Shown piece by piece: positions 42,871 to 54,518 of a stretch of 64,000 nucleotides of DNA. Location: positions 2,604,001-2,668,000 of the forward strand of contig JAULSN010000008.1 of NCBI GenBank assembly GCA_033439765.1. Direction: 5' to 3'. A model generated the notes under the pieces. The model saw only the letters and a list, made by a program, of their open reading frames with translations. It ran no database searches and was not told where the DNA came from. The first letter of the stretch is position 1, and every line of letters starts with the position of its first letter. Both the position numbers and the translations under genes were made by a program. This DNA comes from Lasiosphaeria ovina. Taxonomy: Eukaryota; Ascomycota; Sordariomycetes; Sordariales; Lasiosphaeriaceae.

Positions 42871-45218
42871 GGTGGCGATGTGTTATGATTCTACAGTCGT
42901 GGACCGCCGTGTCTGATGTCGAGGGCAGCGAGGGCAGCGAGGTGGTGTCAACTTATTCGATTCCCAATATTGGAAATTTCGCCCATTTGTGGAGCTGCAT
43001 TTCCGTGGAGTAGTACTGGCCGGCCGTGGGCAGCTGTGGCTAAATGGGCTTGGCGAATCGATGGTGATGTCCATATTGGCAATAAACGGACTCAGCTCGT
43101 CTTCCCGCTATCTCTACCGGAGTCTGATTGGAGCAAGAATTGGTACAATACAGGCCGTGAGAGTGCAGAACTCTCCAGATTTGAGTTGGTAAAATAGCGT
43201 GCGAGCATTTCCTTCCATACCTACCTGACCAGGTAATTACATGGGGCGGGCTTTCGGTCCCTTCTCTTTGATTTGCTACGAGTCACAATGGAATGCGCTA
43301 TGCAACGTTCAGTGCCTACCGCCTAGCTACTAGATTTCAATGCAGTTATAGTGGAAAAGCTCCCTATAAAGAATTTTATAACCTGCTATATGACCTGAAA
43401 GCTGAACCTGGAAACTGAAAGGGAACGTGGCAGTCTACCAATCTTGGATGCTAGCCCTACCACTCTCTTTCATTCCCGAGCATTAGGGTATCCACCCTAA
43501 ATTTCCCTCTTGCTGCAGATACCCGGGTACCTTGCTTTGCTCCTTGTGAACTTTTTCGTGCCCCAGTTTTCGTCGCCGCAAAACCCTCATTTCCTCATAA
43601 TTACTAGAGCACATTTCGTTCTTTTCCCCTACCATTTCATTTTTACGGCTACCTCTCGTATCCAGGGATATCAACATGCATCGCTCTTCAAATTCAGCCC
43701 GTGTGCCACTCTAGAACTAGAACTCCCTTCCCCTCTCCCCGTGTCTCTTGGCTCTTCAGGGTCACGCCTAAGAATCAAAGCCGCAGGAAGATTGCAGCTG
43801 CATCATCTCCTTCTTATTCACAACGTCAACCTCCGACAGTGGGGTCCCAAACTACCTTTCATACTCGCGTTGCAAGCACATATTCGGGAATTCCCCATGC
43901 CACACCGTTCTCGGAAATCAGGCAAGGCAATACCCTCTCGAAGACATTTCGCATTTGGGTCCAGAATCAAAGGTACCGTTCATCCCTATCCTCACCATCT
44001 GGAATCTTTGGTCTAGTTCTAATGGGGCTGTAGGCGCTTAGATCCATCGCCGATTTTCTAGCTTTCTATCACCCCACCGTCAGCCTTGTCTCTTTAGCTG
44101 CACTGCGGATACCGCCCTGCTTTCCGCCGCAGATGGAGGAAGCTTGTCTTTTCAATACGCCTCACGCCTCACGCCTTAACCTCATTCCCCCCGAGCGTTG
44201 ACGATTTTGCCTCTCTACCTGGTGGCATTGTCGCGGTAATCATACGGACGAGCACTTCAGCCCATTATCGTAGAGTCCCGCCATGCCGACGAGCAGCCAG
44301 CAGCCAGCTTCCCTTTTTTTATAGCTTCTTCAGAACTCGCAACTACTATTATATGGGCCGATCGTTACCAACCTAAGCTCACCACGCCCGCAACTGCCTT
44401 CAATTCAACCCTCTTCCCGACGGACGACCTGGACCACGTCGCCACAGCGGGCATCCTTCCCTATAATAGAGCTAAAAACTCCCATCTGGCTTTGACGCCA
44501 ACGGAGTCTTGGAACCGATGCATTTGACAGAACTTCTCGCCGAGGCTGAGATACATCTTTTGGAAACCGTTGCCGCTTGGGCAGCGAACCTCACGCGGCA
44601 CCCAAGCAACAGAACAAGTAACCACCGAGGCTTAGCCGACAGAGCGAACTAAGAATCACCACAGTAGCTGCGTCAGCGTCATCATATTCAACTCATTTTC
44701 CAGCTTTGTTTCTGTTGTTTTTGGCAGCTCAAGACGCCCACGGGTCGGCAACACAGATGTCAATAATCGCGACAAAGCTCACATGAGAAGCCAGAACCAG
44801 AGAACAAGCTTCCATTGAGGAACGCACAACCAGCTACTTGTTTTCTCCTTCAATGTCGTCCAACCTGGGCGTATCCTAGCTGGCCGAGTTCGCTACCAAT
44901 ATTCCAGCGTCAACATAAACCAGATTCCCGACTTGACAGGCTTCAGTGGCATATTTGTAATTCTGCTGCTTGCTAACGCTGGGTGGATTTCTTCACTTTG
45001 ACTCGGTGGAGAAAGCAAACGAGCTTAATACTGAACTGCCTCGTCCAGAACGAGCCCGGGTTTTGCTGTCGCGCGTCTTACGCACCCGGAAACGGCCCCT
45101 CTCTCTGATTTCCAAGTCAGCCGACTCTGGATCTCGCCGATGATTCGTTAAGAGCTTCGACGATGCCGTGGAGCAATATTCTATATCTCTTTGACACCCG
45201 CTCGACCAACCCCGTCCA
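42871..45218. other. long gene-poor stretch, pyrimidine-rich
   Basis: About 2.3 kb lies upstream of the GH35 gene. From about 43500 the plus strand becomes C- and T-rich, as in long fungal promoters and leaders. A 168-aa frame (43510-44016) is open but shows the same biased composition and no similarity, so I do not call it. Confidence 0.5.
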
Positions 45219-47160
45219 TTGTACAGTGGTTGGTTGTTGATACCCGGAAACAACACATCCGACAACCAATCGACCGGCGTTCGCCTGCTCACTCGGCTAA
45301 TTCCTTCTTCCCCTCAGGTCTCTGTACCTTGGCATATCTATATCACCGGCATTGCCTTCCACTCCGAAGGGAAAAGGATGGCATTGAACACAAAATCGGC
45401 ACCGTCGAGACTTAAGACTTTTGAGGGCGGCATTAAGCAAATCAGTGACTACAGGGCCAACGACTTGGTCATCCAGACGTTCCCCCTTCTTGGCGGTGCG
45501 AGCCCTGTTCACGAGAATATTTCCTTTCTCCCCAGAAACGGCTCCAACGATGACTCTCTAGAAGTCATTCTCGCCCACGACGTTCCCTTCAAAAAGTCAC
45601 CTATTGTACCCGAGAATAACAATCTCAATGGGTGGCCATGCTCTCGTTTCACAACTATCCCTCCCACTCCAGGAAGCATCCCAGCGACCTGTCATCTTTC
45701 GACGGTTGCGAAAGGTCCAACGAGATTGGCAGCTTTTCAGCATGGAAAGGGAATGCCCATGGCCTCCCGCACTATGTTGCCGACGCTGTTTACAGCAGTT
45801 TGTTCTCAGTTCCCTGGCGGCAGAAACGAAGCCGAGAAAAATGAGGCAGTGCCCAAACCCCCCCCCCCGCCCCCAAATGCCCATGGAACAAGCGCTGAAT
45901 GGTTGGGATATACCTGTTGCCGGGCTCCTGGAGATCCTAGGCACAGGGCAGTTCAAAATAGCGAGGAGCTAGTATTTGGCCCGTCCAGGTCGCAGAACAG
46001 CTCCAGCGTCTCGCCCAGCCCCAGAACCGGCACGAGATCCGAACCCCCATGCACGGAATCCTCTCATCGTGGTCCCTTCTCATTGATACTCCTCTTTCCG
46101 AGCGGCAGCGCAACATCGTTCAACATCATGGACGAGTCGGGCCAGGTTCTGCTTCGGGTTATCAATGAAGGCCCTCGCCGATCGCGTAGCGCAGGATGAC
46201 TTTCTAGACACCAAGAAGCGGGTGCGCGGACTCCGGCCTGTCACCAAGCTGGGCGAGATGGAGACTTTGGTTGCCCGGGTGGCCAATAACCAAACGTAGA
46301 GGCGAATGGTTCAAAAGCAGCCCACGCCACTGCCGGTCCCGCCGTCAAAGTACGACCTATGGAGCCATTTCTTAATATTGGAAAGGATCCGTAGGTCATA
46401 ACTTGACGGCAGGACTGGCGGCATTGTGGGCTGCTTTTGGATCATCTGCCTCCATGTTTGGTTTTTGGCTACCCGGATAGCCACCCAGTCGCACAGAAGC
46501 GCAAGGCGGACGGCACTTCCGAGCAGTATTTTACAGTGCTCTTCCCTCGGATTTCCGAAACTCGAACATGAACGATTCAAACCCTTCAGCATCCGTTATA
46601 ATCGTTGGTGGCTCCAGCGCCAATACAGACGGCATGAATCAATCCCCATTGCCCTCAACCGCCATCTCGAATGCCGGCACAACCAATGGCGTCGTCATCA
46701 ATGCGGCCGCGGAGAGTATCCTCGGCCACAACAGTCGACCAAGACCGGTGACAATGGCGAGAACAAGCTTCGCAAGCACAAGAAGATTGTGGGCAGGAAA
46801 GTAATGACTGGATTGCTTGGAGGAAGACTAGCTATGGGGGCCACAGCGGAATATATATGTGGAAATGATGGCCTGGACTGGTGGATCCCATATCCACTTA
46901 TGCCTCGGCTTGAGGGCATCAAGCCGGGGTCCGGCCTGATCCCTGCTAGCCTAGCCACAAAGATTAAAGCCAACAAGGAGCTTGAGGCTCCGGCACTGCG
47001 CACGCTCTATGATGAAAACTATGCAAATCAAGAATTTCTCATCATGATCGAAAAGGTGTTCCTGCAGACTGCCGACTCGAGCACAGTCGAGGAATTTGCA
47101 CGTCTAATCCAGGCGAAAAAGAAGGAAGGAAAAAAGGACAACCAAGGTTGTTACTATTGA
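45219..47160 (+). pseudogene. degenerate unidentified locus
   Basis: Coding-looking pieces occur on the plus strand in changing frames. MALNTKSAPSRLKTFEGGIK is near 45380 and PSDLSSFDGCERSNEIGSF near 45675. KALADRVAQDDFL and TKLGEMETLVARV lie near 46170-46290. SASVIIVGGSSANTDG is near 46590. The longest clean part is the end (about 46740-47160, with AEYICGNDGLDWWIPYPLM and LRTLYDENYANQEFLIMIEK). I do not recognise the family, and I cannot tell whether this is one decayed gene or several. Introns may explain some frame changes. Confidence 0.3.
46519..46590 (+). repeat. 72-bp inverted duplication, copy 1
   Basis: This segment matches the reverse complement of 52294-52365 at 70 of 72 positions. 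It contains the ATG of the frame starting at 46568. Outside the 72 bases similarity falls away quickly. Confidence 0.85.
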
Positions 47161-48197
47161 CGCAGGGATAAGTGGCCGGCCTGTCCTCTCTGATCTAACG
47201 GGGGAGGCGTTCTTTTTCTCTTTTTCCTAGCTTTTTAGAAGAAATATAGGATACACCGGCAGGACGGCAAATGGCAGACGACGAAAGGTACATAGGGATG
47301 GGAAACCCCGAAACAGGTGGTTACCGGCCTCCGGGCCTTACGTACGAGCCTGTGTCTTTCTTCGATATTTTGACTAATTACTTCGTATGCCTTTTCTCCG
47401 CGTTTGAGACTCGCCTACGCCTCACCTTAATTGTGTTTCGGTTTTCTGTTGCGGAATGCGGGGTTTCCACGGTTTTAGTGTTTCGTGCCTCCCTCTACTA
47501 ATAGCCCCTCAGAGAGGGTCCGATATGATTCTGTCGGAAACCTATTGTCACCAGGACTGTCGTCGGCGGTCCGAGGAGGCGCACAACATGGTGGCCGAAA
47601 GTGGAAGCAAGAGACAAAGCCCTTCTGAAACACTACCCCCGGTTGCCCAGGCAAGTCAGTGAAGCCAGGCAGTCGCACACAACAGCGTCAGGCCAGAGTT
47701 AGGGGACGACGAGGCGCTGGAACAGAAACGGGTTCGGCTTGATACCTTCAGCGGCAGCAATCCTGGCAAGTTCGTAAAGCCCCTTGCCATCGACAGGCTG
47801 CCCTCGCAGTGAGCTTCGTAGGAATATAGCAAGATACACATTTCCTTTATAAATAACTAACGTTAAGTTTCTCAAATATTTGCCGCTCTTGGCTGCAGGT
47901 TTCCTTGGCGAGGCTTTTGAACTGTATACGCCAACAGATGTATTCTATGGAAAAATACAGAGTGCGAAAATAGGCTGCCCCAAGGATAGCCTTACAATAT
48001 GTAACACTCTCAAGTTATTCTGTCGGAGGCGTTAGGGTAAATGCGGTACAAAATCAGCCAAGGTCTCTATAAACGTATAAAGTCCTACCAAAGGACTCGC
48101 CAGCAGGCGGGGTGGCAGGTCTCTCCGCCGAGCTCCCTCGACTCTCCGACGTCATGTCACGTACAATTGTACGAGAGACGGCGAATGGACTTGCTGC
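47161..48197. other. intergenic
   Basis: About 1 kb with no recognisable gene, RNA or repeat lies between the degenerate locus and the 3' end of the GFA-type gene. Confidence 0.55.
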
Positions 48198-48789
48198 TCA
48201 GCCCTGGCCCTCAAAGGTCTCCTCGACGCCCTCGACGCCCGTGAACCAGCAGACGCGGTCCTTGGTCCAGTGCTCCTGGCGCGGGCGGAGCTTGGTCTCG
48301 TGCAGCGAGAAGTCGTCGACGGTGCCGATGCGCAGGATGCTCAGGCCCGGGAGCCGCTCGCCGACGCGGTACATGAGGGAGCCGCAGTTCTCGCAGAAGT
48401 AGTTGGTCATGCCCTTGCGCGAGCCGATCGTCTGCGCCTGGCTGAACGTCTTGAGGCGGTCCCGCCCGCGCGCGTGCTCGAAGTGCGTGTCCTTGACGGT
48501 GAAGTTGCTCGCGAACATGGACGCCGTGATCTTGCGGCAGTCAACGCAGTTGCACACGAAGGTGTTGACGACGCCGTCGAGCGACTGGTTATTTACGTTG
48601 CGTCAGCTCGGCCCGACACGCGCTCGGTGGCGCCAGAGAGCAGAGCATTTGACTAACAAAGACGAGCTGCACGGCGCCACAGTAACAGGTGGCCGTGGCT
48701 TTCTCCTCGTTGGACCAGCCGTCTCTGGTTAGGCCGGCATGCGGAATGTAGAGCTTGGACTTGTCCGCAGTGCTCACGCTCGCAGCCAT
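48198..48789 (-). CDS. GFA/CENP-V family zinc-binding protein
   Basis: Two exons (48789-48658 and 48584-48198, intron GTTAGT...CCAG) give 172 aa. The family (glutathione-dependent formaldehyde-activating enzyme, Mss4-like fold) binds two zinc ions through Cys motifs. Here they are CYCGAVQ, then CNCVDCRK and CENCGS. Many fungal members are carbon-sulfur lyase-like enzymes or of unknown activity, so the substrate is not assigned. The frame is fixed by the Cys motifs on both sides of the intron. The start Met at 48789 is followed by a short polar segment. It stands alone, flanked by gene-poor DNA. Confidence 0.85.
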
Positions 48790-49512
48790 CGTCTCTGGTG
48801 TCTGTCGCTTTGTCTGGGAGTGTCTTTCTTGCTCTTCGCCGTGCGGGCACGAAGAAAACAAATAATGAGAAAGTCTTGGGCGTCAAGGCGACGCTGAAAA
48901 GATGGAAAATGAAGAAGCCAATAAGTAATTGAGCTTGCCGTAGGTGTAATAGGTACCTGACGTACGTAGTCTGGTACATACTTAGTAATCGATAAGGTCG
49001 CCAAGCCTAGAGCGGGGTTGGTTGGTCATCCCCAACTTCACAGCGTCATGGAACTCGGACTTCCCCGGTCTTGATGGGAATATAATTTCCCGGCCAGGTG
49101 TTCTCTCTTATTAATGAATAGGAATGGGGACGAGTAGAAGAAAATAGATAGCATAATACACGATGCGGTGTAATGCCGCGTAAAGTTCTTGATTTTATTA
49201 TTTTATTCTGGTCCTTAGAACTAGGTCTAGAACTAAGGCCAAGACCGTACGTGTAAGCTGGTCTACACGCTATACATACCCCTAACCCTAGAATCACCAA
49301 GATTCTGCCCCCTGTAACCGTCTCCGTATTAATTATTCTTCCGATCTGTATTCTGCGGAGGCTTCCTCGTCCAGCACCCCGCCCAAGAAATCTTTACTAT
49401 TCTTTTCTTGGTTTACCAAGGCGGCCCCTCCACCTGCCGAGCGCTTGGTTGAAGCTTTGATTTCAGGTTAGTATCGCTACCACCCCATCGTCACTATCGT
49501 TCTACGGCGGCA

Positions 49513-49641
49513 GTCATGGTAGTTGTCGTGGCAGCAGCAAGCTCTACGGCGATAGACGCGACCGTTACCTCCTTTCCCCAATCCGGAGGGAACAAATACC
49601 ATCGCCGCAGAGCTTGCCACGGCGGCTATCACGACCATGCC
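49513..49641. repeat. imperfect inverted repeat, arms about 43 nt
   Basis: The segment 49513-49555 pairs with 49598-49641. The strongest part is GGCA/AGCAAGCTCT-CGGCGAT, with several mismatches elsewhere. The loop is about 42 nt. No gene overlaps it. Confidence 0.6.
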
Positions 49642-50884
49642 TCATCCGCTGATACTGACAGCAACGCCAGGAGAGCATAACTGACTGTCAATTTATACCC
49701 GAAGGTAGGGATCTCGACTTTAAGCCTCGTTGATGAGGCATGGCTGCTTGGCTGGGAGTTGGCAAGCTTAGGTCATTTGGTGCAACAAGCAATGGCTCAT
49801 ATCCGGGAGCAAATGCTCAAATGCAAGCGAAAGTCGAGGAAGAGCGGAGTCAGCCAGGGCTCCAAGAACAACACTGTCGCCATGCGTGAAGTGTGGCACA
49901 TGTACGACGATCTGGACAGGACGCTCGGATACTGATCACATCTGCAAAGCAACACAACAATGCAGTTCAAATCCGGCATGGAGGGTTCTCCGACCCGACT
50001 GGCTGGCTACACAGAGGGCATCCAATTCTTGCTCCAGAGTCTCCAGATTCCAGAAACAAGGTTCGTCAAAACAATGACTTTTCCGATTCCATCCCCTCCA
50101 TAAAACTCACGCCATCACAGGTCTACCTTGCCGGGTCGCCCACGATTTTTCGTCAAGCCCATAAGGACAACTGACGTTCACCCCTAGCCTGGGAGACCTA
50201 GGTACCCCAGTACGTCCACGCTCTTGAACGACCCTCCGCGAGATGAAGAACTGAGATTGGAGAAGGGAGCTATCCTCTTTCGTCGGTCCGGGACGCCACT
50301 ACGCCACTACGGGTACCGCTACCCTCGACGCAGAATTGGTGCCTAATTCGGGATTGCGTTTACGAAAGTCCGGGGAGATGAAGATGTAGATGGAAGATGT
50401 AGATGGGAGATGCCTGTGTTGTTGTCTGCAGTCTATACTGGAGACTGCCGGGTCTATATATGCCTTTGAAGGCCTGAAGACTGTGTCCGGGTGGCCACCT
50501 AGGGCAGGGCGATGAGGGTCTACTTTGCGACAGAGTGGGCAGTTGTATGGCCTGGCATCGCCACATTCATGCCGCAGAAGGAAGTTATTGGCGACAGGAA
50601 CGACAAGATGCCATGCCATAACCTGGCGTACACGCCACCCCGACTCGATACTGCGTCTTGAACTCTTGGAATTGAAGGCGTCACGGTCGCGATCTAGACC
50701 ACCCCTTGGGTTTTGATACAGCAGCTGAGATACGGACTACTGTAAGTCAGTAGTAAGCTAGCAGCAAGCCAGCGACAACAAGTAATAGTCACGCGATCTT
50801 GGCCGCCCCTCCTCTCGCGGATGCTATGATCACTGCGATGAACGGCCCAACTACTACTCTGGAAGCAGGCTATGGCTGAGAGCC

Positions 50885-50990
50885 AGAGGCAAGTCAGCAA
50901 CAACCCAGCAGCAGCCAATAGCAGCCAGCAGCAGCCAGCAGCAGCCAGCAGCAAGTCAGCAGCAGCCAGCAGCAGCCCACGGCAAGTCTG
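50885..50990. repeat. CAGCAGC low-complexity tract
   Basis: The tract consists of repeated CAGCAGCCAG and CAGCAAGTCAG units with interruptions. It immediately precedes the hairpin at 51021-51116. Confidence 0.75.
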
Positions 50991-51020
50991 AAGGCTTTCG
51001 GTTTGACAACACACTAACCC

Positions 51021-51116
51021 AGCTTGAGATGCTGATCTCGGGACATGGAGTGGGATTGGACGAAGCGTAGGGCCCCTTCCACCCCACTCCATGTCCCGAG
51101 ATTGGCATCTCAAGCT
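51021..51116. repeat. strong hairpin, 34-nt arms
   Basis: The segment 51021-51054 pairs with 51083-51116, with two adjacent mismatches and a 28-nt loop. A TATAAATA element follows at 51187-51194, but no gene downstream is recognised. Confidence 0.85.
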
Positions 51117-52293
51117 CGAGCTCCCAGGTATCCAACAGCACTAGCACCAGTTCGGCCTCACCTTTCAGCAAATGATTGGACCCATGTATAAATAGATGAG
51201 CAGCCTCCCAGAATACATCGGTAGTAAAGTAGATTAGCAGAAATTTGCTATCATTGAGCTTGTTCTACCTTTGCCCCGTGCCCTTCATGCCAAAACTCAA
51301 AATACATACTGTGGCCCGTTGACTGCCTAGGTGCCTCCTTCTCGCGGCCTTTACGGGCGCTGGCGCGCTCTTGCTCTATCGCTCTCTTTTTACAGAAATC
51401 GACTGCTGAGCAGGAGTTTGAGATTCAGAGCCAATTTAATTATCGTCAGAGGTCAGTCCATTCATGCTTAGATTGGAGCCACTCATGACTTATTGAGAGA
51501 AGTTTGAACATATTATCTCATAATACACGGAAGACGACAGCCGAATCTGAACTTGTAATGAGATTCTACTGGAAGACGCTTATCATAAGTTCTGTCTCAA
51601 CCTCAAAAACATGGAGAGAATGTTTTATCCAATAGTATAAAGGATACGATGCAGATTGAGACATGTGATAGGGGTTCTACAGCAGTATTTTTCCCCTCCC
51701 TTTCTTACTAGGGGTTTAGATTCCTGAAAAAGGCAGCGGCACATGAGCTAAGAAGACGTCGACTACAACCCGCCACGTCCAAGGAGGAGCCGGCCGCCAG
51801 GACGACGAAAGTTCACACGCTACTGTGGTGCAGGGGTAAGTTTTCCCACCACATAAAGTACCCCAGAACTGACAGTGGTTCCGCGCTAGCAATATTGTGG
51901 CAGAGGCCTGGCACTAAAATACAGGGCCCCTAGTCGGTACTTAACAAGGGGGCAAAACTTTTGTACGTAACTACAGTAGAACCGCAAACCGGTGAGATTA
52001 GGGGTCAGCGTGGGCTGCGTTCTGTTTTCAGTCATGGGAGAGGGGGGGGTGGTGGGTGAGTCGCGAGGAAACGTTGACCTGAATTGGGGGTATTTTATCT
52101 GCAAGTGGGTCCTCGGTGGTACAGGCAGAGAGGGGCCCTTTTTTGGTGGGGCAGAGGGTAGGTTCCTGGCAGTCTGCAGAGTGAATGTTTTCGCGACCGG
52201 CAGAAAGACGCAGGGATTGCGAAAGCTGACGTAACACGCCGGAACTGCCAAATTCCTGGCTAGGGATTGATCGGAAGGCAAGCGTCAACGGGC

Positions 52294-52365
52294 GCTGAAG
52301 GGTTTGAATTGTTCATGTTCGAGTTTCGGAAATCCGAGGGAAGAGCACTGTAAAATACTTCTCGG
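52294..52365 (-). repeat. 72-bp inverted duplication, copy 2
   Basis: This is the reverse complement of 46519-46590 with two differences. It lies in gene-poor DNA and no coding frame is associated with it here. Confidence 0.85.
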
Positions 52366-53252
52366 GGCGAAAGAATGAATTAGGCAGACTGGAGGTTGTT
52401 CTGGGGAATGGGTGAAGTGGCGAGTGACCGCCCTACCGGGCCTTTATCTCGGTCGAGGCACTAGTTCTAGGGGATGTACGCAGTATCTTCTTAGCTCCGG
52501 TCACTCAGTGATGGTGATGAGCGCGCTTTTGCCCGGTGACTTCCCGGGAGTGGTAGGCTCCATGACGAGCTCTTGACGATTGGCCTCTTCTGCTGCTTGC
52601 GCTGCTCGTCGTCAGCCTCACGCTATACTCAAGGTTTACGTATGCAGATTGAAACTAGAAGACGGAATGTTGTCATCATCAAAAGGCGCAGGCCGGGTTC
52701 ATTCGTGGGTATCTATGGTAGGAGAGGCAGGCGCATAAAAAAAGAAAAGAAAAGTACTCAAACAACGTGAAGAAAGGCCAATGAAGAAAGGCCTTCCCCA
52801 AAACAAAAGCAACAATGTGCCCGTCCCTCCCAAAAAGTAAACGCCCTTCGTGCGAACCCTATAAATTTTTTGCCCGTCCTTCATCAGTCGTAAATTAAAG
52901 CCCTGAAGCAAACCCCCAGCCCCTTACTCCCAAATCAAAGTCGAGCCATAAAAAACCGAAAAAGAAAAAAAGAAAAGAAACAAATCGTGCCAGCGTCATC
53001 GTGGCCGGCAAAGACCGGCGCCCAGCCCTTTCCTCCCAAGTAAAATCCCGACGCGCTGAGAAGTCCGCCGTACTGCTCGCCAGTCGTAAAAGCTTCCGGA
53101 CGAACCGCCGCCGACGACGCCCAAGTTCCGGCACGCAGGATGGTCAGGCAGCCGGAATGCCGCCGCCCCGCCAAAAAAAGGGGTGCTGGACACAACGCTG
53201 CGGACAGACTCCGGCCAGTCAATCTTCTTCTTGGGCTCTGGGGTCGAGCCAG

Positions 53253-53256
<4 letters not shown>

Positions 53257-53290
<34 letters not shown>

Positions 53291-53354
53291 GCCGAATGGA
53301 TGTGTCGACGTCTTTCTCTCCGCCGCAACATGTCTGCCTGTCTGTCTGTCTGTC
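53257..53354. repeat. tetranucleotide microsatellites (CCAG)8 and (TGTC)n
   Basis: Eight CCAG units occupy 53257-53288, and an imperfect TGTC run occupies 53330-53354. Both lie just beyond the stop codon of the gene at 53406-54428 and may be in its 3' untranslated region. Confidence 0.85.
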
Positions 53355-53405
53355 CCTCCCGCCCTCCCTCCTACAACGCACACATGCACGCACGCACGCA
53401 CCACG

Positions 53406-54428
53406 CTACTCGTCGTGGTTTTCGTTGTCGTCGTCGTCAATCACGACGACGACAGCCTCGAGCGCCGCGATATCGGGGTGGGCAGGGAACTCGGCGTGCG
53501 GCTCGCATTTCTGCGGGCCGCGGGGCTTGGCCTTGCCGTGGAAGGCCTGGGCGTTGGTGCGGCCGGGAGACTCGGCGGCGAGGGCGGCGGCGAGGGCCTC
53601 GGCGTAGGCGAGGCAGGCGGCGAAGACGGCGGGCGGGGGGGTGGCGTGGGGGGCGGCCAGGAGCTGGGCGGCGAGCGCGCTGCCGCGGGCGCGGGCACGA
53701 TCCAGCAGCCGAAAATGCTGGCAGTGCTCCCGGAACGCGCCGTCGGGGAGGAAGTCGCGCCGGCCCCCTTCGTACTCGGCGACTGGCATTGAGAACTGCC
53801 AGCCCGTCTGCTGGCCGCGCGAGCGGTACTTGCTCGGGCAGGTGAAGAGCAGCACCTCGCCGAAGCGGTTGGTGATGAAACATCGCTGGCAGATGTGGGG
53901 GAAGGCAGCGTGCCTCTGCACTGCCTTGCGGCACTCGACGTCGTTGCGGCCCGGCTGCTGGGCTTGCTGCTGCTGCTGCTGCTGCTGCTGGGCGAGGGCG
54001 GGGCCGGGGACGAGGTGGACCTCGCGGTCGACGCAGCACATCCAGCCGGCCGGGGTCAGGCGGTCGGCCAGCAAGTTCAGGCCGCCGACCAGCTTGATGA
54101 AGTCGCCCGCCGCGTTGACGAGCCTAGACTCCCGGTTGATGGAGTCCGGGCAGCCCGGGCGCTCCTCGTCGCCGCGCTGGTCCTTGTACTGGTCGGCCAG
54201 GGGCCGGCCCTGGGCGATGGTGCCCAGCCGCGTGTGGTTGGCCGCCTTGGCCAGGCTGGCTGCCGGCACCGTGTTGCTGGCGAGGCAGGCGCCACACTCC
54301 CAGCCCACGATCTTGTGGGCCGCCTCTCGGCGGGAAGGCGGCGGCGGAGCGGCGGCGGCGATGGGCTGGAAGCCCGCGTTGGCTGGGCCGGCAACGGCCG
54401 GCAGGGGGGTTGGCCCGGGTTGGTCCAT
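53406..54428 (-). CDS. hypothetical Cys-rich protein with polyglutamine tract
   Basis: The single exon encodes 340 aa from the Met at 54428 (370 aa if the Met at 54518 is used). I do not recognise the family. An N-terminal Pro/Ala-rich part is followed by WECGACLASN and GWMCCVDREV. A tract of nine glutamines comes next, then FPHICQRCFITN and LLFTCPSKYRSR. The spaced Cys pairs suggest zinc binding. The C-terminus is Ala-rich, then acidic (VVVVIDDDDNENHDE). Codon use is strongly GC-biased, as in the other intact genes. The polyQ is encoded by a CAG run at about 53962-53991. Confidence 0.6.
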   Translation of the reverse strand: MDQPGPTPLPAVAGPANAGFQPIAAAAPPPPSRREAAHKIVGWECGACLASNTVPAASLAKAANHTRLGTIAQGRPLADQYKDQRGDEERPGCPDSINRESRLVNAAGDFIKLVGGLNLLADRLTPAGWMCCVDREVHLVPGPALAQQQQQQQQQAQQPGRNDVECRKAVQRHAAFPHICQRCFITNRFGEVLLFTCPSKYRSRGQQTGWQFSMPVAEYEGGRRDFLPDGAFREHCQHFRLLDRARARGSALAAQLLAAPHATPPPAVFAACLAYAEALAAALAAESPGRTNAQAFHGKAKPRGPQKCEPHAEFPAHPDIAALEAVVVVIDDDDNENHDE

Positions 54429-54518
54429 CCCAGCGATGGGCTGGGAGTCGTGGTATCTTTCTTTAAGATAAGAAAAGGAAATGCTGGATCGAAGCTGCTG
54501 GTAAGACAAAAACAACAT

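Larger units (their letters stand above)
48790..53405. other. gene-poor accessory stretch of about 4.6 kb
   Basis: No complete gene is recognised. It holds an imperfect inverted repeat (49513-49641) and an open coding-like fragment at 49681-49935 (plus; contains LVQQAMAHIREQ, no known family). It also holds CAG-rich low complexity (50885-50990), a strong hairpin (51021-51116), and copy 2 of the 72-bp inverted duplication (52294-52365). AT-rich sequence occupies about 51380-51730. Confidence 0.5.

Noticed and set aside
43510..44016. 168-aa plus-strand frame upstream of the degenerate locus
   Set aside because: Its composition follows the pyrimidine-rich DNA, and the neighbouring frame is equally open. 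No homology is recognised.
49277..49290. CCCTAACCCTAG resembling a telomere repeat
   Set aside because: Only two units occur and they lie inside ordinary sequence, so this is no evidence for a chromosome end.
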